Source of the DNA: RGIG2041 sp045578865
GTDB taxonomy: Bacteria > Bacillota > Clostridia > UBA1381 > UMGS1253
NCBI GenBank assembly: GCA_045578865.1
Contig: JAZNLB010000017.1
Coordinates: 1 to 64,000 of the forward strand
Reading direction: 5' to 3'
Length of the DNA stretch: 64,000 nucleotides
The translations under genes were made by a program, and so were the position numbers. Shown in pieces: positions 1 to 6,678 of this stretch. The notes under the pieces were generated by a model. The model had not been told where the DNA came from, made no database searches, and saw only the letters and a list, made by a program, of their open reading frames with translations. Numbering within the stretch: position 1 is the stretch's first letter; the number at the start of each line of letters is the position of its first letter.

Positions 1-29
1 CCCCCCTTTTCTTTTTTCAAAGATTGTGT

Positions 30-35
30 TATACT
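30..35 (+). promoter_or_regulatory. putative -10 box of nadE
   Basis: A TATACT hexamer preceded by TGTGT (extended -10 character) lies about 60 bases before the nadE ATG. No good -35 box is visible in the few bases available, and the window starts here, so the call is weak. Confidence 0.35.
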
Positions 36-93
36 ATCGGCAGAAGGCAAGCACAAAGCAAACTGCAGATATACTTTCCGGGAGGCAAAACAA

Positions 94-825
94 ATGTTTA
101 ATGTGCAAAAGGTAAAAGACGACTGTGTAAACTGGATTCGCAATTTTTTTGAAGAGAACGGCAAAGGCTGTAACGCTATCGTCGGCATTTCCGGCGGCAA
201 AGATTCCTCTATTGCAGCGGCGCTTTGCGTGGAGGCTCTCGGTCGTGAGCGCGTAATCGGCGTATTGATGCCGTGCGGTGTGCAACATGATATCGATATG
301 GCGCAGTTGCTTGTAAATCACCTGGGCATCCGCCACTATGAAATCAATATCCAGGCCGCAGTAGATGGAATGCTCTCGGCAATGCCGACCGATTTTGAAA
401 TCACAGCGCAGACAAAGCAAAACATCCCGCCGCGCATCCGCATGGCAACACTTTACGCCGTTGGCCAGTCCAACAACGGCCGCGTGTGCAACACCTGTAA
501 CCTCTCGGAGGACTGGGTGGGATATTCCACGCGCTACGGCGATGCCGCAGGCGATTTTTCACCGCTCTCGCACCTGACCGTAACGGAAATCAAACAAATC
601 GGCCACCTGTTAGGCTTGCCTGAAGTTTTGGTAGAAAAAACACCGATTGACGGCCTTTGCGGCAAAACGGATGAAGAAAATCTCGGCTTTACCTATGCCG
701 AACTCGATATCTACATCCGCACGGGCGAAATCGCCGATGCTGATAAAAAGGCACTCATCGACCGCAAGCATAAGATGAACTTATTTAAACTCGAACTGAT
801 GCCGAGTTTTAAACCGGAAATGTAA
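94..825 (+). CDS. nadE: NH3-dependent NAD+ synthetase
   Basis: Makes NAD+ from nicotinate adenine dinucleotide, ATP and ammonia, the last step of NAD synthesis in the cytoplasm. The 243-residue product has the PP-loop ATP pyrophosphatase motif SGGKDSS near residues 34-40 and the family's C-terminal segments (CNLSEDWVGYSTRYGD, then a KTPIDGLCGKTDEE stretch). It lacks the N-terminal nitrilase/glutaminase domain of the long NadE form, so free ammonia is the expected nitrogen source. The SD GGGAGG sits 7 bases before ATG. It stands 44 bases ahead of the ThrE-like pair and may be co-transcribed with it, although no functional link is obvious. Confidence 0.93.
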   Translation: MFNVQKVKDDCVNWIRNFFEENGKGCNAIVGISGGKDSSIAAALCVEALGRERVIGVLMPCGVQHDIDMAQLLVNHLGIRHYEINIQAAVDGMLSAMPTDFEITAQTKQNIPPRIRMATLYAVGQSNNGRVCNTCNLSEDWVGYSTRYGDAAGDFSPLSHLTVTEIKQIGHLLGLPEVLVEKTPIDGLCGKTDEENLGFTYAELDIYIRTGEIADADKKALIDRKHKMNLFKLELMPSFKPEM

Positions 826-869
826 ACAAATCTTTGGGTCTCTCCCCAGTATAGAAAAGAAGTGATATT

Positions 870-1643
870 TTGCAAAAGTTAGAACATGAAAAATGGATGT
901 CTACGGTGCTGGATTTCGGCGAAGCCATGATGCGCTCCGGCGCAGAAGTCAGCCGCATAGAGGACAGCATAGGCCGCATCTGTGCAAGTTACGGCTGCAG
1001 ATGCGTACAACTCATGGCCATCAGCGCAGGCATTGTGCTGACCGTAACTCTGCCCGACGGCGATACGCTTACACAACTGCGTCGTTGTTGCGGCGGCGGC
1101 AACAACTTTATATGGTTAAGTGAATTAAATGCGCTTTCGCGCGAGGTATGCGCCACAACACCCCCCGTGGAGGAGTTTAGACGAAAATTAGACGAGATTT
1201 TAAAGCCGGACAACTCTCGGTCCAATGCATTTAAGCGCATGCTGGGCGCAATTTTTGCCGCTTGCAGTTGTACGGTATTTTTCGGCGGCAGTTTAAAAGA
1301 CTGTCCGGCAACAGCTGTTTGCGCCATCTTGATTTTTCTTTTGGACAACGCCTTAAAGACAAAATTGCCAAACGCATCCGCATTTAATTTCGTGAGCGCT
1401 CTTTTGTCCGGACTTTTGGCCGTGGGGCTATGCTCGTGGTTCGGTTTTAATCAGGCCATGGTCATCATCGGCATTATCATGCTTTTAATTCCGGGTATAC
1501 TTTTGACGAACTCCATGCGCGATATGTTGCTCGGCGATACGCTTACGGGCAGCGCGCGACTGTTTGAAGCGGTGCTTGGTGCGGCCTGCCTTGCCGCAGG
1601 TATCACCGTTGCCATTTTATTGTTTGGAGGTGTGCAGATATGA
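870..1643 (+). CDS. ThrE-type threonine/serine exporter, N-terminal part (DUF1212)
   Basis: Probable membrane subunit of a split threonine/serine exporter. The N-terminal soluble half (residues 1-110) carries the family pattern around GEAMMRSGAEVSRIEDSI. The C-terminal half has about five hydrophobic segments (from residue 120). The start is TTG, with a weak AGAAGTG SD upstream; an in-frame ATG with a better SD was not seen. The stop overlaps the next ORF by 4 bases (ATGA), the usual arrangement for the two halves of this family in Firmicutes. Family members export threonine/serine in Corynebacterium; the substrate here is inferred only. Confidence 0.82.
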   Translation: MQKLEHEKWMSTVLDFGEAMMRSGAEVSRIEDSIGRICASYGCRCVQLMAISAGIVLTVTLPDGDTLTQLRRCCGGGNNFIWLSELNALSREVCATTPPVEEFRRKLDEILKPDNSRSNAFKRMLGAIFAACSCTVFFGGSLKDCPATAVCAILIFLLDNALKTKLPNASAFNFVSALLSGLLAVGLCSWFGFNQAMVIIGIIMLLIPGILLTNSMRDMLLGDTLTGSARLFEAVLGAACLAAGITVAILLFGGVQI

Positions 1644-2092
1644 CGATGCCCGAAATTCTGACCGGACTGATTAGCGCCGCATTTATGACGCTTGGCTTCG
1701 GTTTATACTTTAATCAGCGCATCAGCCACGCTTTGATTGCCTCCATTGTAGGTTTTTTAACTTGGGCTGTCTATCTTTTATGTATGCCGCTCACCAACAG
1801 CATTTTCCTTTTGTCTGCGATTGCCACCATGTTTGCAGGCTTTGCCTCCGAGGTGATGGCACGCATACTTAAAATTCCGGCAAGTTCGTTTTTGACGGTT
1901 TCCGTTGTGGTTTTAATTCCGGGACGCGCGCTCTACTACACACTCTATCATGCGATTGCCGGTCAAACCGATGTAGCCGCGCGCTACGGTACGGATACCC
2001 TGCTCGTCGTGCTGGGCATTTCAACGGGTATTGTGCTTATTTCTGTATGTGCAAAGTTATTTGTGGCCCTTTGGAATCATTTTAAAAACTAA
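1640..2092 (+). CDS. ThrE-type threonine/serine exporter, C-terminal part (DUF3815-like)
   Basis: A 150-residue, almost wholly hydrophobic protein with about four to five membrane segments and the family turn VLIPGRALYYTLYH near residues 93-106. It overlaps the upstream DUF1212 gene by four bases, so the two are translationally coupled and probably form one transporter. In Corynebacterium ThrE both parts are fused in one chain; splitting is common in Firmicutes. Substrate not provable from sequence. Confidence 0.8.
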   Translation: MTMPEILTGLISAAFMTLGFGLYFNQRISHALIASIVGFLTWAVYLLCMPLTNSIFLLSAIATMFAGFASEVMARILKIPASSFLTVSVVVLIPGRALYYTLYHAIAGQTDVAARYGTDTLLVVLGISTGIVLISVCAKLFVALWNHFKN

Positions 2093-2168
2093 ATCTTGCG
2101 GATGGAATAACCCTTAACCACAAGAACTTGCACAAAGAAAAATTTTCCGTATTCCATGCAAAAAACAC

Positions 2169-2197
2169 TTGACAATTTTTGTGTGCAGTTGTATAAT
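2169..2197 (+). promoter_or_regulatory. sigma-A promoter of rpmH-rnpA
   Basis: Consensus -35 TTGACA (2169-2174), a 17-base spacer and consensus -10 TATAAT (2192-2197). It gives a leader of roughly 90 bases before rpmH. One DnaA-box-like 9-mer (TTAACCACA) lies just upstream at about 2113, but it is single and imperfect. Confidence 0.85.
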
Positions 2198-2293
2198 GTT
2201 AAGGTATTCGCGTTCAATTTTGAATGTATTACCAAGACGGAGTGCGCGCAGGCGCTTTCCATAGAAACGAAAGATTCGGCAGGAGGTGCAAAC

Positions 2294-2428
2294 ATGCTTA
2301 GAACATACCAACCTAAAAAGAGACAAAGAAGCAAGGTACACGGCTTCAGAAAGAGAATGAGCACTGCGAACGGCAGAAAGGTTCTGGCTAGAAGAAGACT
2401 CAAAGGTAGAAAAAGATTGTCAGCGTAA
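2294..2428 (+). CDS. rpmH: 50S ribosomal protein bL34
   Basis: Very basic 44-residue ribosomal protein, starting MLRTYQPKKRQR and ending KGRKRLSA, the standard length and sequence of bL34. The ATG is chosen because AGGAGGTG lies 6 bases upstream and the family begins here. The open frame continues 46 codons further up, but that extension would cover the promoter. It is first in the classic rpmH-rnpA-yidD-yidC-jag order. Confidence 0.97.
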   Translation: MLRTYQPKKRQRSKVHGFRKRMSTANGRKVLARRRLKGRKRLSA

Positions 2429-2450
2429 AAGGCCACTTAGTGGTCTTTTC
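2427..2450 (+). terminator. hairpin with T-run between rpmH and rnpA
   Basis: Ten-base-pair stem (AAAAGGCCAC / GTGGTCTTTT, one G-T pair) with a three-base loop, followed by TTTTC, starting at the rpmH stop codon. It probably acts as a partial terminator that lets rpmH be made in excess of rnpA. Confidence 0.5.
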
Positions 2451-2480
2451 TTGTAGTTAGATGTTTTTGGCGGTGAAACG

Positions 2481-2819
2481 ATGAACTATACAATTTCGAT
2501 GAAATATAACCGCGATTTCAAGCGGCTTTATAGTCGCGGCAAATCTATCGCGGCAGGCTATTTGGTCCTGTATTATCAGAAAAACAAACTCGAAAAAAAT
2601 GTTCTCGGTATTACTGTAACAAAAAAACTCGGCAAAGCGGTTGTCCGAAACCGTGTGCGCCGTCTCATCCGCGAATGCTATCGTTTGCGTGAAGATGAGA
2701 TGCATATCGGCTACAACATGGTTTTGGTGGCGCGCAATCGTGCCGCAGATGCAGATTTCGAAAAAATCGGGCGCGACCTAAGTTATTTGCTGAAAAAGAG
2801 TGGCATCATCGGCGAATGA
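2481..2819 (+). CDS. rnpA: ribonuclease P protein component
   Basis: Protein subunit that helps RNase P RNA mature the 5' ends of tRNAs. The 112-residue basic chain has the RNP signature region KAVVRNRVRRLIRECYR (about residues 53-69) and the FKRLYSRGKS N-terminal motif. It lies 52 bases after rpmH, as in most bacteria. The SD is a moderate GGCGGTGA. A second Met at residue 7 is possible, but the longer form matches the family N-terminus. Confidence 0.96.
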   Translation: MNYTISMKYNRDFKRLYSRGKSIAAGYLVLYYQKNKLEKNVLGITVTKKLGKAVVRNRVRRLIRECYRLREDEMHIGYNMVLVARNRAADADFEKIGRDLSYLLKKSGIIGE

Positions 2820-2856
2820 TTTGTCAGACAACTTATTTTGCTTGGAAGGTACTTAT

Positions 2857-3087
2857 ATGAAAAAGGCTTTGCTTTGGTGCATCCGCACCTATCAAAAGCA
2901 CATCTCCCCAGCCAAGGGACAGTCTTCGTGTAAATATATCCCGACCTGCTCGGCTTACGCCTATGAAGCGATTCAAACGCACGGCGTTTTCTATGGCCTT
3001 TTGTTGGCTATTTGGCGCATTTTGCGCTGCAACCCCTTTAGCCGAGGCGGATATGACCCTGTGCCGCCGAAAAAAGATAACCTATAA
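2857..3087 (+). CDS. yidD: membrane protein insertion efficiency factor YidD
   Basis: Small (76 aa) membrane-associated protein that helps YidC insert proteins. Family hallmarks are visible: YQKHISP, the cysteine motif KYIPTCSAYAYEA, and CNPFSRGGYDPVP near the end. The start is the ATG 7 bases after GGAAGG. The upstream in-frame extension of 19 codons overlaps rnpA and is not supported. It sits between rnpA and yidC as usual. Confidence 0.95.
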   Translation: MKKALLWCIRTYQKHISPAKGQSSCKYIPTCSAYAYEAIQTHGVFYGLLLAIWRILRCNPFSRGGYDPVPPKKDNL

Positions 3088-3109
3088 CACTATGTGAAGA
3101 GGTGCGACT

Positions 3110-4108
3110 ATGAATTTGTTTTCGATTTTGATTTTCCGACCGATGGGTTGGATTTTGCAGGTGCTTTACACCTTCATTCAGAACTACGGTCTTGCACTCA
3201 TCGTTTTTACCGTATTGATTAAGCTTTTGATATTGCCTTTAAATGTCAAGTCGCAAAAGGCAATGCTCAAACAACAAAAACTCCAGCCGCTCATGCAGGA
3301 GATTCAAAAAAAGTATGCCCATGATAAAGAAAAACAAAGTCAGGAACTTATGAAACTCTACAAAGAAAACGGCGCTTCTCCGACTGCGGGCTGCCTGCCG
3401 CTTTTGATTCAGTTCCCGCTCATCATTGGTCTTTATCAGGTGCTTCGTATGCCGCTTTCCTTTATGCGCGGTATAGACTTTAACACAGCAGAGAATATTA
3501 ACAAGGTATTGGATTTGCAGCGCATTGTAAAAACCATTCCCGAACTGGCTGCAAGCGCAAAAGATACCTTCTTAAACTCCACTATGGAGATGCTTGCAAA
3601 CAACTATCAGATTGAAATGAGCAGTTTTGCGGCAAAACTGTCCGATATGGGCTATACACAGTTTGCCGATTGGAAAGTTAACTTTAATTTCCTCGGTCTG
3701 GATTTGTCGAGATATCCGAGTGAATTTCCGCTTCTGCGCTTCATCTTCGGCGGTGCGCCGATTCCACTGGAGACCCTTTGGGCAACCTTGCCGCTTCTTG
3801 CAATTCCGGTTTTGGCAGGCGTAACCAGCTGGATTCTCTCCAAAATGACGCAAAATAAGCAAAAAACACAAAACACGACTGTGCAGGCAGAAGACACCTC
3901 TGCACAAATGAATAAATCCATGACCATTATGATGCCGCTGATGAGCTTATTTTTCTCGTATACCCTCCCGTCGGGTATCGGCCTTTACTGGATTATATCC
4001 AATGTAGTCCAGATGATTCAGCAGTATGTAACGGAAAAGATGTTTAATAAAAGGGAGGATGAGATTGTTGTTGTCGACACAATTAAAAAGAACAGAAAAA
4101 ACCGCTAA
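3110..4108 (+). CDS. yidC: membrane protein insertase YidC/Oxa1
   Basis: Inserts and folds membrane proteins, alone or with SecYEG. The 332-residue protein has an N-terminal membrane segment, the YGLALIVFTVLIKLLILPL helix (about 25-43), a charged coiled cytoplasmic loop (QKKYAHDKEKQSQELMKLYKENG), the helix GCLPLLIQFPLIIGLYQ, a long hydrophilic insert (about 120-200), and two C-terminal helices ending SGIGLYWIISNVVQMIQQY. No lipobox is seen, unlike Bacillus SpoIIIJ. The tail is lysine/arginine rich. Its 3' end overlaps jag by about 44 bases. Confidence 0.94.
   Translation: MNLFSILIFRPMGWILQVLYTFIQNYGLALIVFTVLIKLLILPLNVKSQKAMLKQQKLQPLMQEIQKKYAHDKEKQSQELMKLYKENGASPTAGCLPLLIQFPLIIGLYQVLRMPLSFMRGIDFNTAENINKVLDLQRIVKTIPELAASAKDTFLNSTMEMLANNYQIEMSSFAAKLSDMGYTQFADWKVNFNFLGLDLSRYPSEFPLLRFIFGGAPIPLETLWATLPLLAIPVLAGVTSWILSKMTQNKQKTQNTTVQAEDTSAQMNKSMTIMMPLMSLFFSYTLPSGIGLYWIISNVVQMIQQYVTEKMFNKREDEIVVVDTIKKNRKNR
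4053..4067 (+). promoter_or_regulatory. Shine-Dalgarno deciding the jag start
   Basis: GGGAGG (4053-4058) runs directly into an ATG at 4059 with no spacer. A TTG at 4065 has a normal 6-base spacing, and two further in-frame TTG codons follow. This argues that jag starts at TTG rather than at the ATG. The SD lies inside the yidC coding region. Confidence 0.6.
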
Positions 4109-4712
4109 GACGGTAGACGAAGCAATAGAACTGGCGCTCGCAGAACTCGGCGCAACTAAAAATCAAGTAGAAATAGAAGTTTTAGACGAAGGCAGCAAGG
4201 GTCTGTTTGGTATCCTCGGCGGTACACAGGCGCGCGTTATCGTAACAAAAAAAGATTCCCCTGCAAACAAAGCAACCGCATTTTTGAGCGATTTGTTTTT
4301 GAGCATGGGTATTCGTGTACAAATTGATGCTGATTTTGATGGCGATGCGCTCAATATTAACCTGAGCGGAAACGACATGGGCATCATCATCGGTAAACGC
4401 GGCGATACGCTCGACTCTATTCAATACCTGACCAGCCTCGTTGTAAACAGCGGAAAAGGCAGTTATATCAAGGTAACAATCGATACCGAAAATTACAGAG
4501 AAAAGCGCAAGGAAGCGTTGGAAGCGCTTGCTGTTCGCATTGCAAACAAAGTGGAAAGAACCGGCAGACGACACACCTTTGAGCCGATGAATCCGTATGA
4601 AAGACGCATCATCCACTCGAAGTTGCAAGCGTATGAAAATGTAACCACCTACTCCATTGGCGAAGACCCGAACCGCAAACTTGTGGTTATGCTCAAAGAA
4701 AAAGAGAAATAA
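4065..4712 (+). CDS. jag: Jag/KhpB (EloR) RNA-binding protein
   Basis: RNA-binding protein of the Jag family, linked in other Firmicutes to cell elongation and partnered with KhpA. The order is Jag-N domain (about residues 10-60, with the KGLFGILGG motif), a KH domain (about 75-145, with the GKRGDTLDSIQYL turn), and an R3H domain near the end (RRHTFEPMNPYERRIIHSKL). It overlaps yidC, indicating coupled translation. The start is placed at a TTG from SD spacing; the ATG two codons earlier would add two residues only. Confidence 0.9.
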   Translation: MLLSTQLKRTEKTAKTVDEAIELALAELGATKNQVEIEVLDEGSKGLFGILGGTQARVIVTKKDSPANKATAFLSDLFLSMGIRVQIDADFDGDALNINLSGNDMGIIIGKRGDTLDSIQYLTSLVVNSGKGSYIKVTIDTENYREKRKEALEALAVRIANKVERTGRRHTFEPMNPYERRIIHSKLQAYENVTTYSIGEDPNRKLVVMLKEKEK

Positions 4713-4719
4713 GATTGTA

Positions 4720-4753
4720 AAGGGATGTAAAAACTTATTTTTACATCCTTTTC
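4720..4753 (+). terminator. intrinsic terminator after jag
   Basis: Stem GGATGTAAAAA / TTTTTACATCC (11 bp), loop CTTA, followed by TTTTC. The same 11-bp stem recurs at 42123-42148. Confidence 0.8.
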
Positions 4754-4801
4754 TTAACATGCGGATAATTTAATCGTCCGCACTTGAAATGGGGCAGAAC
4801 T

Positions 4802-6184
4802 ATGATTTTAACAGATACAATTGCCGCGATTGCAACACCGCAAGGCGTTGGCGGTATCGGCACAATCCGTATTAGCGGACCGGATGCAATTTCTGCGGCC
4901 GACCATATTTTTCGTGCAGCGGATAAAAAGACGCTTGCCGAACATGAAACGCATACTGTACATTACGGATTTGTGCACAATCCTCAAACCGATGAAAAAA
5001 TAGACGAAGTGCTTGTAACGCTGATGCGTGCACCGCGCACTTTTACCGCAGAGGATGTCGTAGAAATTTCCACACACGGCTCTCCGATGGTGCTGTCGAA
5101 GGTAATGGCTTTGCTTTTAGATTACGGCGTGCGTATGGCACAGGCGGGCGAATTTACCAAACGCGCCTTTTTAAACGGGCGAATTGACTTAACCCGCGCA
5201 GAAGCCGTACTTGATGTCATTCACGCAGACTCCGATGCATCACTCAAAAGTGCTATTTCCCAACTCGACGGCGGTCTTGCCCGCAGAATTGATGAAATCC
5301 GCGAGCCGCTGCTGTACTGTTGTGCACAATTTGCCGCTGCAGTAGACTATCCAGATGATGATATTGCAGAACTGACTGAGGGTGAACTTTCTCAAATCTT
5401 AGAAAAGTCTATTGCAAATTGCGATACTCTGCTTGCAACCGCACAAGATGGATGCATGGCAAAAAACGGCATTACTTGTGTAATCGCAGGTAAACCAAAC
5501 ACCGGCAAAAGTTCGCTTTTAAATGCGCTCACCCACTCAAATCGTGCCATTGTAACCGATATTCAAGGCACAACGCGCGATGTCATTGAACAATCCGTCA
5601 GCATTGACGGCATCGCTCTGCGCCTGTTTGATACGGCTGGCATTCGCGAAACTGCCGATACCGTTGAGCAAATCGGTGTACAAAAAACGCTCGATTATAT
5701 TCAGGCAGCAGATTTGGTTTTGCTTTTATTAGACAGCAGTACCGCTTTGTCGGATGAGGACAGAGAATGTGCGGAAGCAATTGCACAAAAACCCTGCATT
5801 ATTGTATTAAACAAATCTGACCTGGAAACAAAAACAGATGCAGATGCAGCGAAGGCACTGCTTTCAGACGCTCCGTTGGTGCAAATCAGCACGCACTCCG
5901 GCGAAGGCTTGGATGCACTGCGCGCAGCCATCTGCGACACTTGCCGTACAAAGCAAATCCAAAGTGCAGACAATGTGCTTTCCAATCTGCGCCACATCCG
6001 CGCCCTGCGCGATGCGCGCACAGCCCTTTTTGCAGCCGCACAAACGCTTGCAGACGGCATGCCTGCCGATATGTGCGTCATTGATGTAAATGCCGCATTG
6101 GAACACCTGGGTCTGATTACGGGACTGACTGTTTCCGCTGACATTGTAAATGAAATTTTCGCCAATTTCTGCGTTGGTAAATAA
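4802..6184 (+). CDS. mnmE: tRNA modification GTPase MnmE (TrmE)
   Basis: With MnmG it modifies the wobble uridine (cmnm5U family) of certain tRNAs. The 460-residue chain has the N-terminal formyl-THF-binding domain (starting DTIAAIATPQGVGGIGTIRI), a helical domain, an inserted Ras-like G domain with P-loop GKPNTGKSS (about 223-231) and DTAGIRET, and the C-terminal catalytic FCVGK motif with the essential cysteine. The ATG after GGGGCAG is preferred over an upstream TTG. The usual followers mnmG and rsmG are not next to it; a convergent gene follows instead. Confidence 0.95.
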   Translation: MILTDTIAAIATPQGVGGIGTIRISGPDAISAADHIFRAADKKTLAEHETHTVHYGFVHNPQTDEKIDEVLVTLMRAPRTFTAEDVVEISTHGSPMVLSKVMALLLDYGVRMAQAGEFTKRAFLNGRIDLTRAEAVLDVIHADSDASLKSAISQLDGGLARRIDEIREPLLYCCAQFAAAVDYPDDDIAELTEGELSQILEKSIANCDTLLATAQDGCMAKNGITCVIAGKPNTGKSSLLNALTHSNRAIVTDIQGTTRDVIEQSVSIDGIALRLFDTAGIRETADTVEQIGVQKTLDYIQAADLVLLLLDSSTALSDEDRECAEAIAQKPCIIVLNKSDLETKTDADAAKALLSDAPLVQISTHSGEGLDALRAAICDTCRTKQIQSADNVLSNLRHIRALRDARTALFAAAQTLADGMPADMCVIDVNAALEHLGLITGLTVSADIVNEIFANFCVGK

Positions 6185-6290
6185 AGCACCATCCTTGGAA
6201 ATGGTCTTTAACATCGCAGTATAGTGCGCCTTCACATAAGGACAAGTCGGTTTAAATCTGCAATTTAGTAAAAATAGTTCATAAAAATAA

Positions 6291-6318
6291 AAAAGCGATG
6301 TTTTTTGACATCGCTTTT
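6291..6318. terminator. bidirectional terminator between mnmE and the PqqD-like gene
   Basis: Perfect 11-bp stem AAAAGCGATGT / ACATCGCTTTT with a six-base loop and T-rich flanks on both strands. It serves convergent genes. The 100 bases between the mnmE stop and this hairpin show no gene I can support. Confidence 0.8.
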
Positions 6319-6324
6319 GTTTAT

Positions 6325-6675
6325 TTATTTCCACACAATAAAACCATAACTGTCCAAAATCTGAAAATATTTTGCAAGACGCTCATACAACGGATTTGCC
6401 TTTTCACCAAACTTTTCTTCAACAAGTTTGCCGATGGCTATAATGTCTTTTTCTCCATCTAAAAGCGGCCAGACAAAACTGCCCGTCTCGTCTAAATGCA
6501 CGAAACTTATGCGCGGCTTTTTAAAAACTTTTTGTGCAATACAATTAAATGCACCCTTGTTTTCAATCTCTAAGGTTACCTTGCCCTCTGCATCCGTTTT
6601 CCATGCAAGATGCGGCGCGCGTGTCGGGATTTTTTCCAGATAATTTTTTGTAATGATATTTTTCTCTTTTTTCAT
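6325..6675 (-). CDS. PqqD-family protein
   Basis: A 116-residue protein whose C-terminal two-thirds resembles the PqqD/RiPP-recognition winged-helix fold: a GSFVWPLLDGEKDIIAIGKL stretch, then LVEEKFG, and a final helix ending LDSYGFIVWK. PqqD proteins normally bind a peptide precursor and hand it to a radical-SAM or other modifying enzyme. No such partner is present here. It lies 4 bases downstream of the OPT transporter stop and so is probably in its operon. Role unknown; the family assignment comes from pattern recognition, not a search. Confidence 0.7.
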   Translation of the reverse strand: MKKEKNIITKNYLEKIPTRAPHLAWKTDAEGKVTLEIENKGAFNCIAQKVFKKPRISFVHLDETGSFVWPLLDGEKDIIAIGKLVEEKFGEKANPLYERLAKYFQILDSYGFIVWK

Positions 6676-6678
6676 GGC

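Noticed and set aside
2093..2170. Possible replication origin before rpmH
   Set aside because: Only one imperfect DnaA-box-like 9-mer is present; no dnaA, no AT-rich unwinding region with repeats.
2156..2293. 46-codon N-terminal extension of rpmH
   Set aside because: It covers the rpmH promoter; bL34 is always about 44 residues and the SD lies before the later ATG.
6185..6334. Minus-strand frame with a CRFKPTCPYVKAH segment opposite the mnmE end
   Set aside because: The segment caught my eye as a possible gene remnant, but it crosses the terminator and most of the frame is antisense to mnmE.
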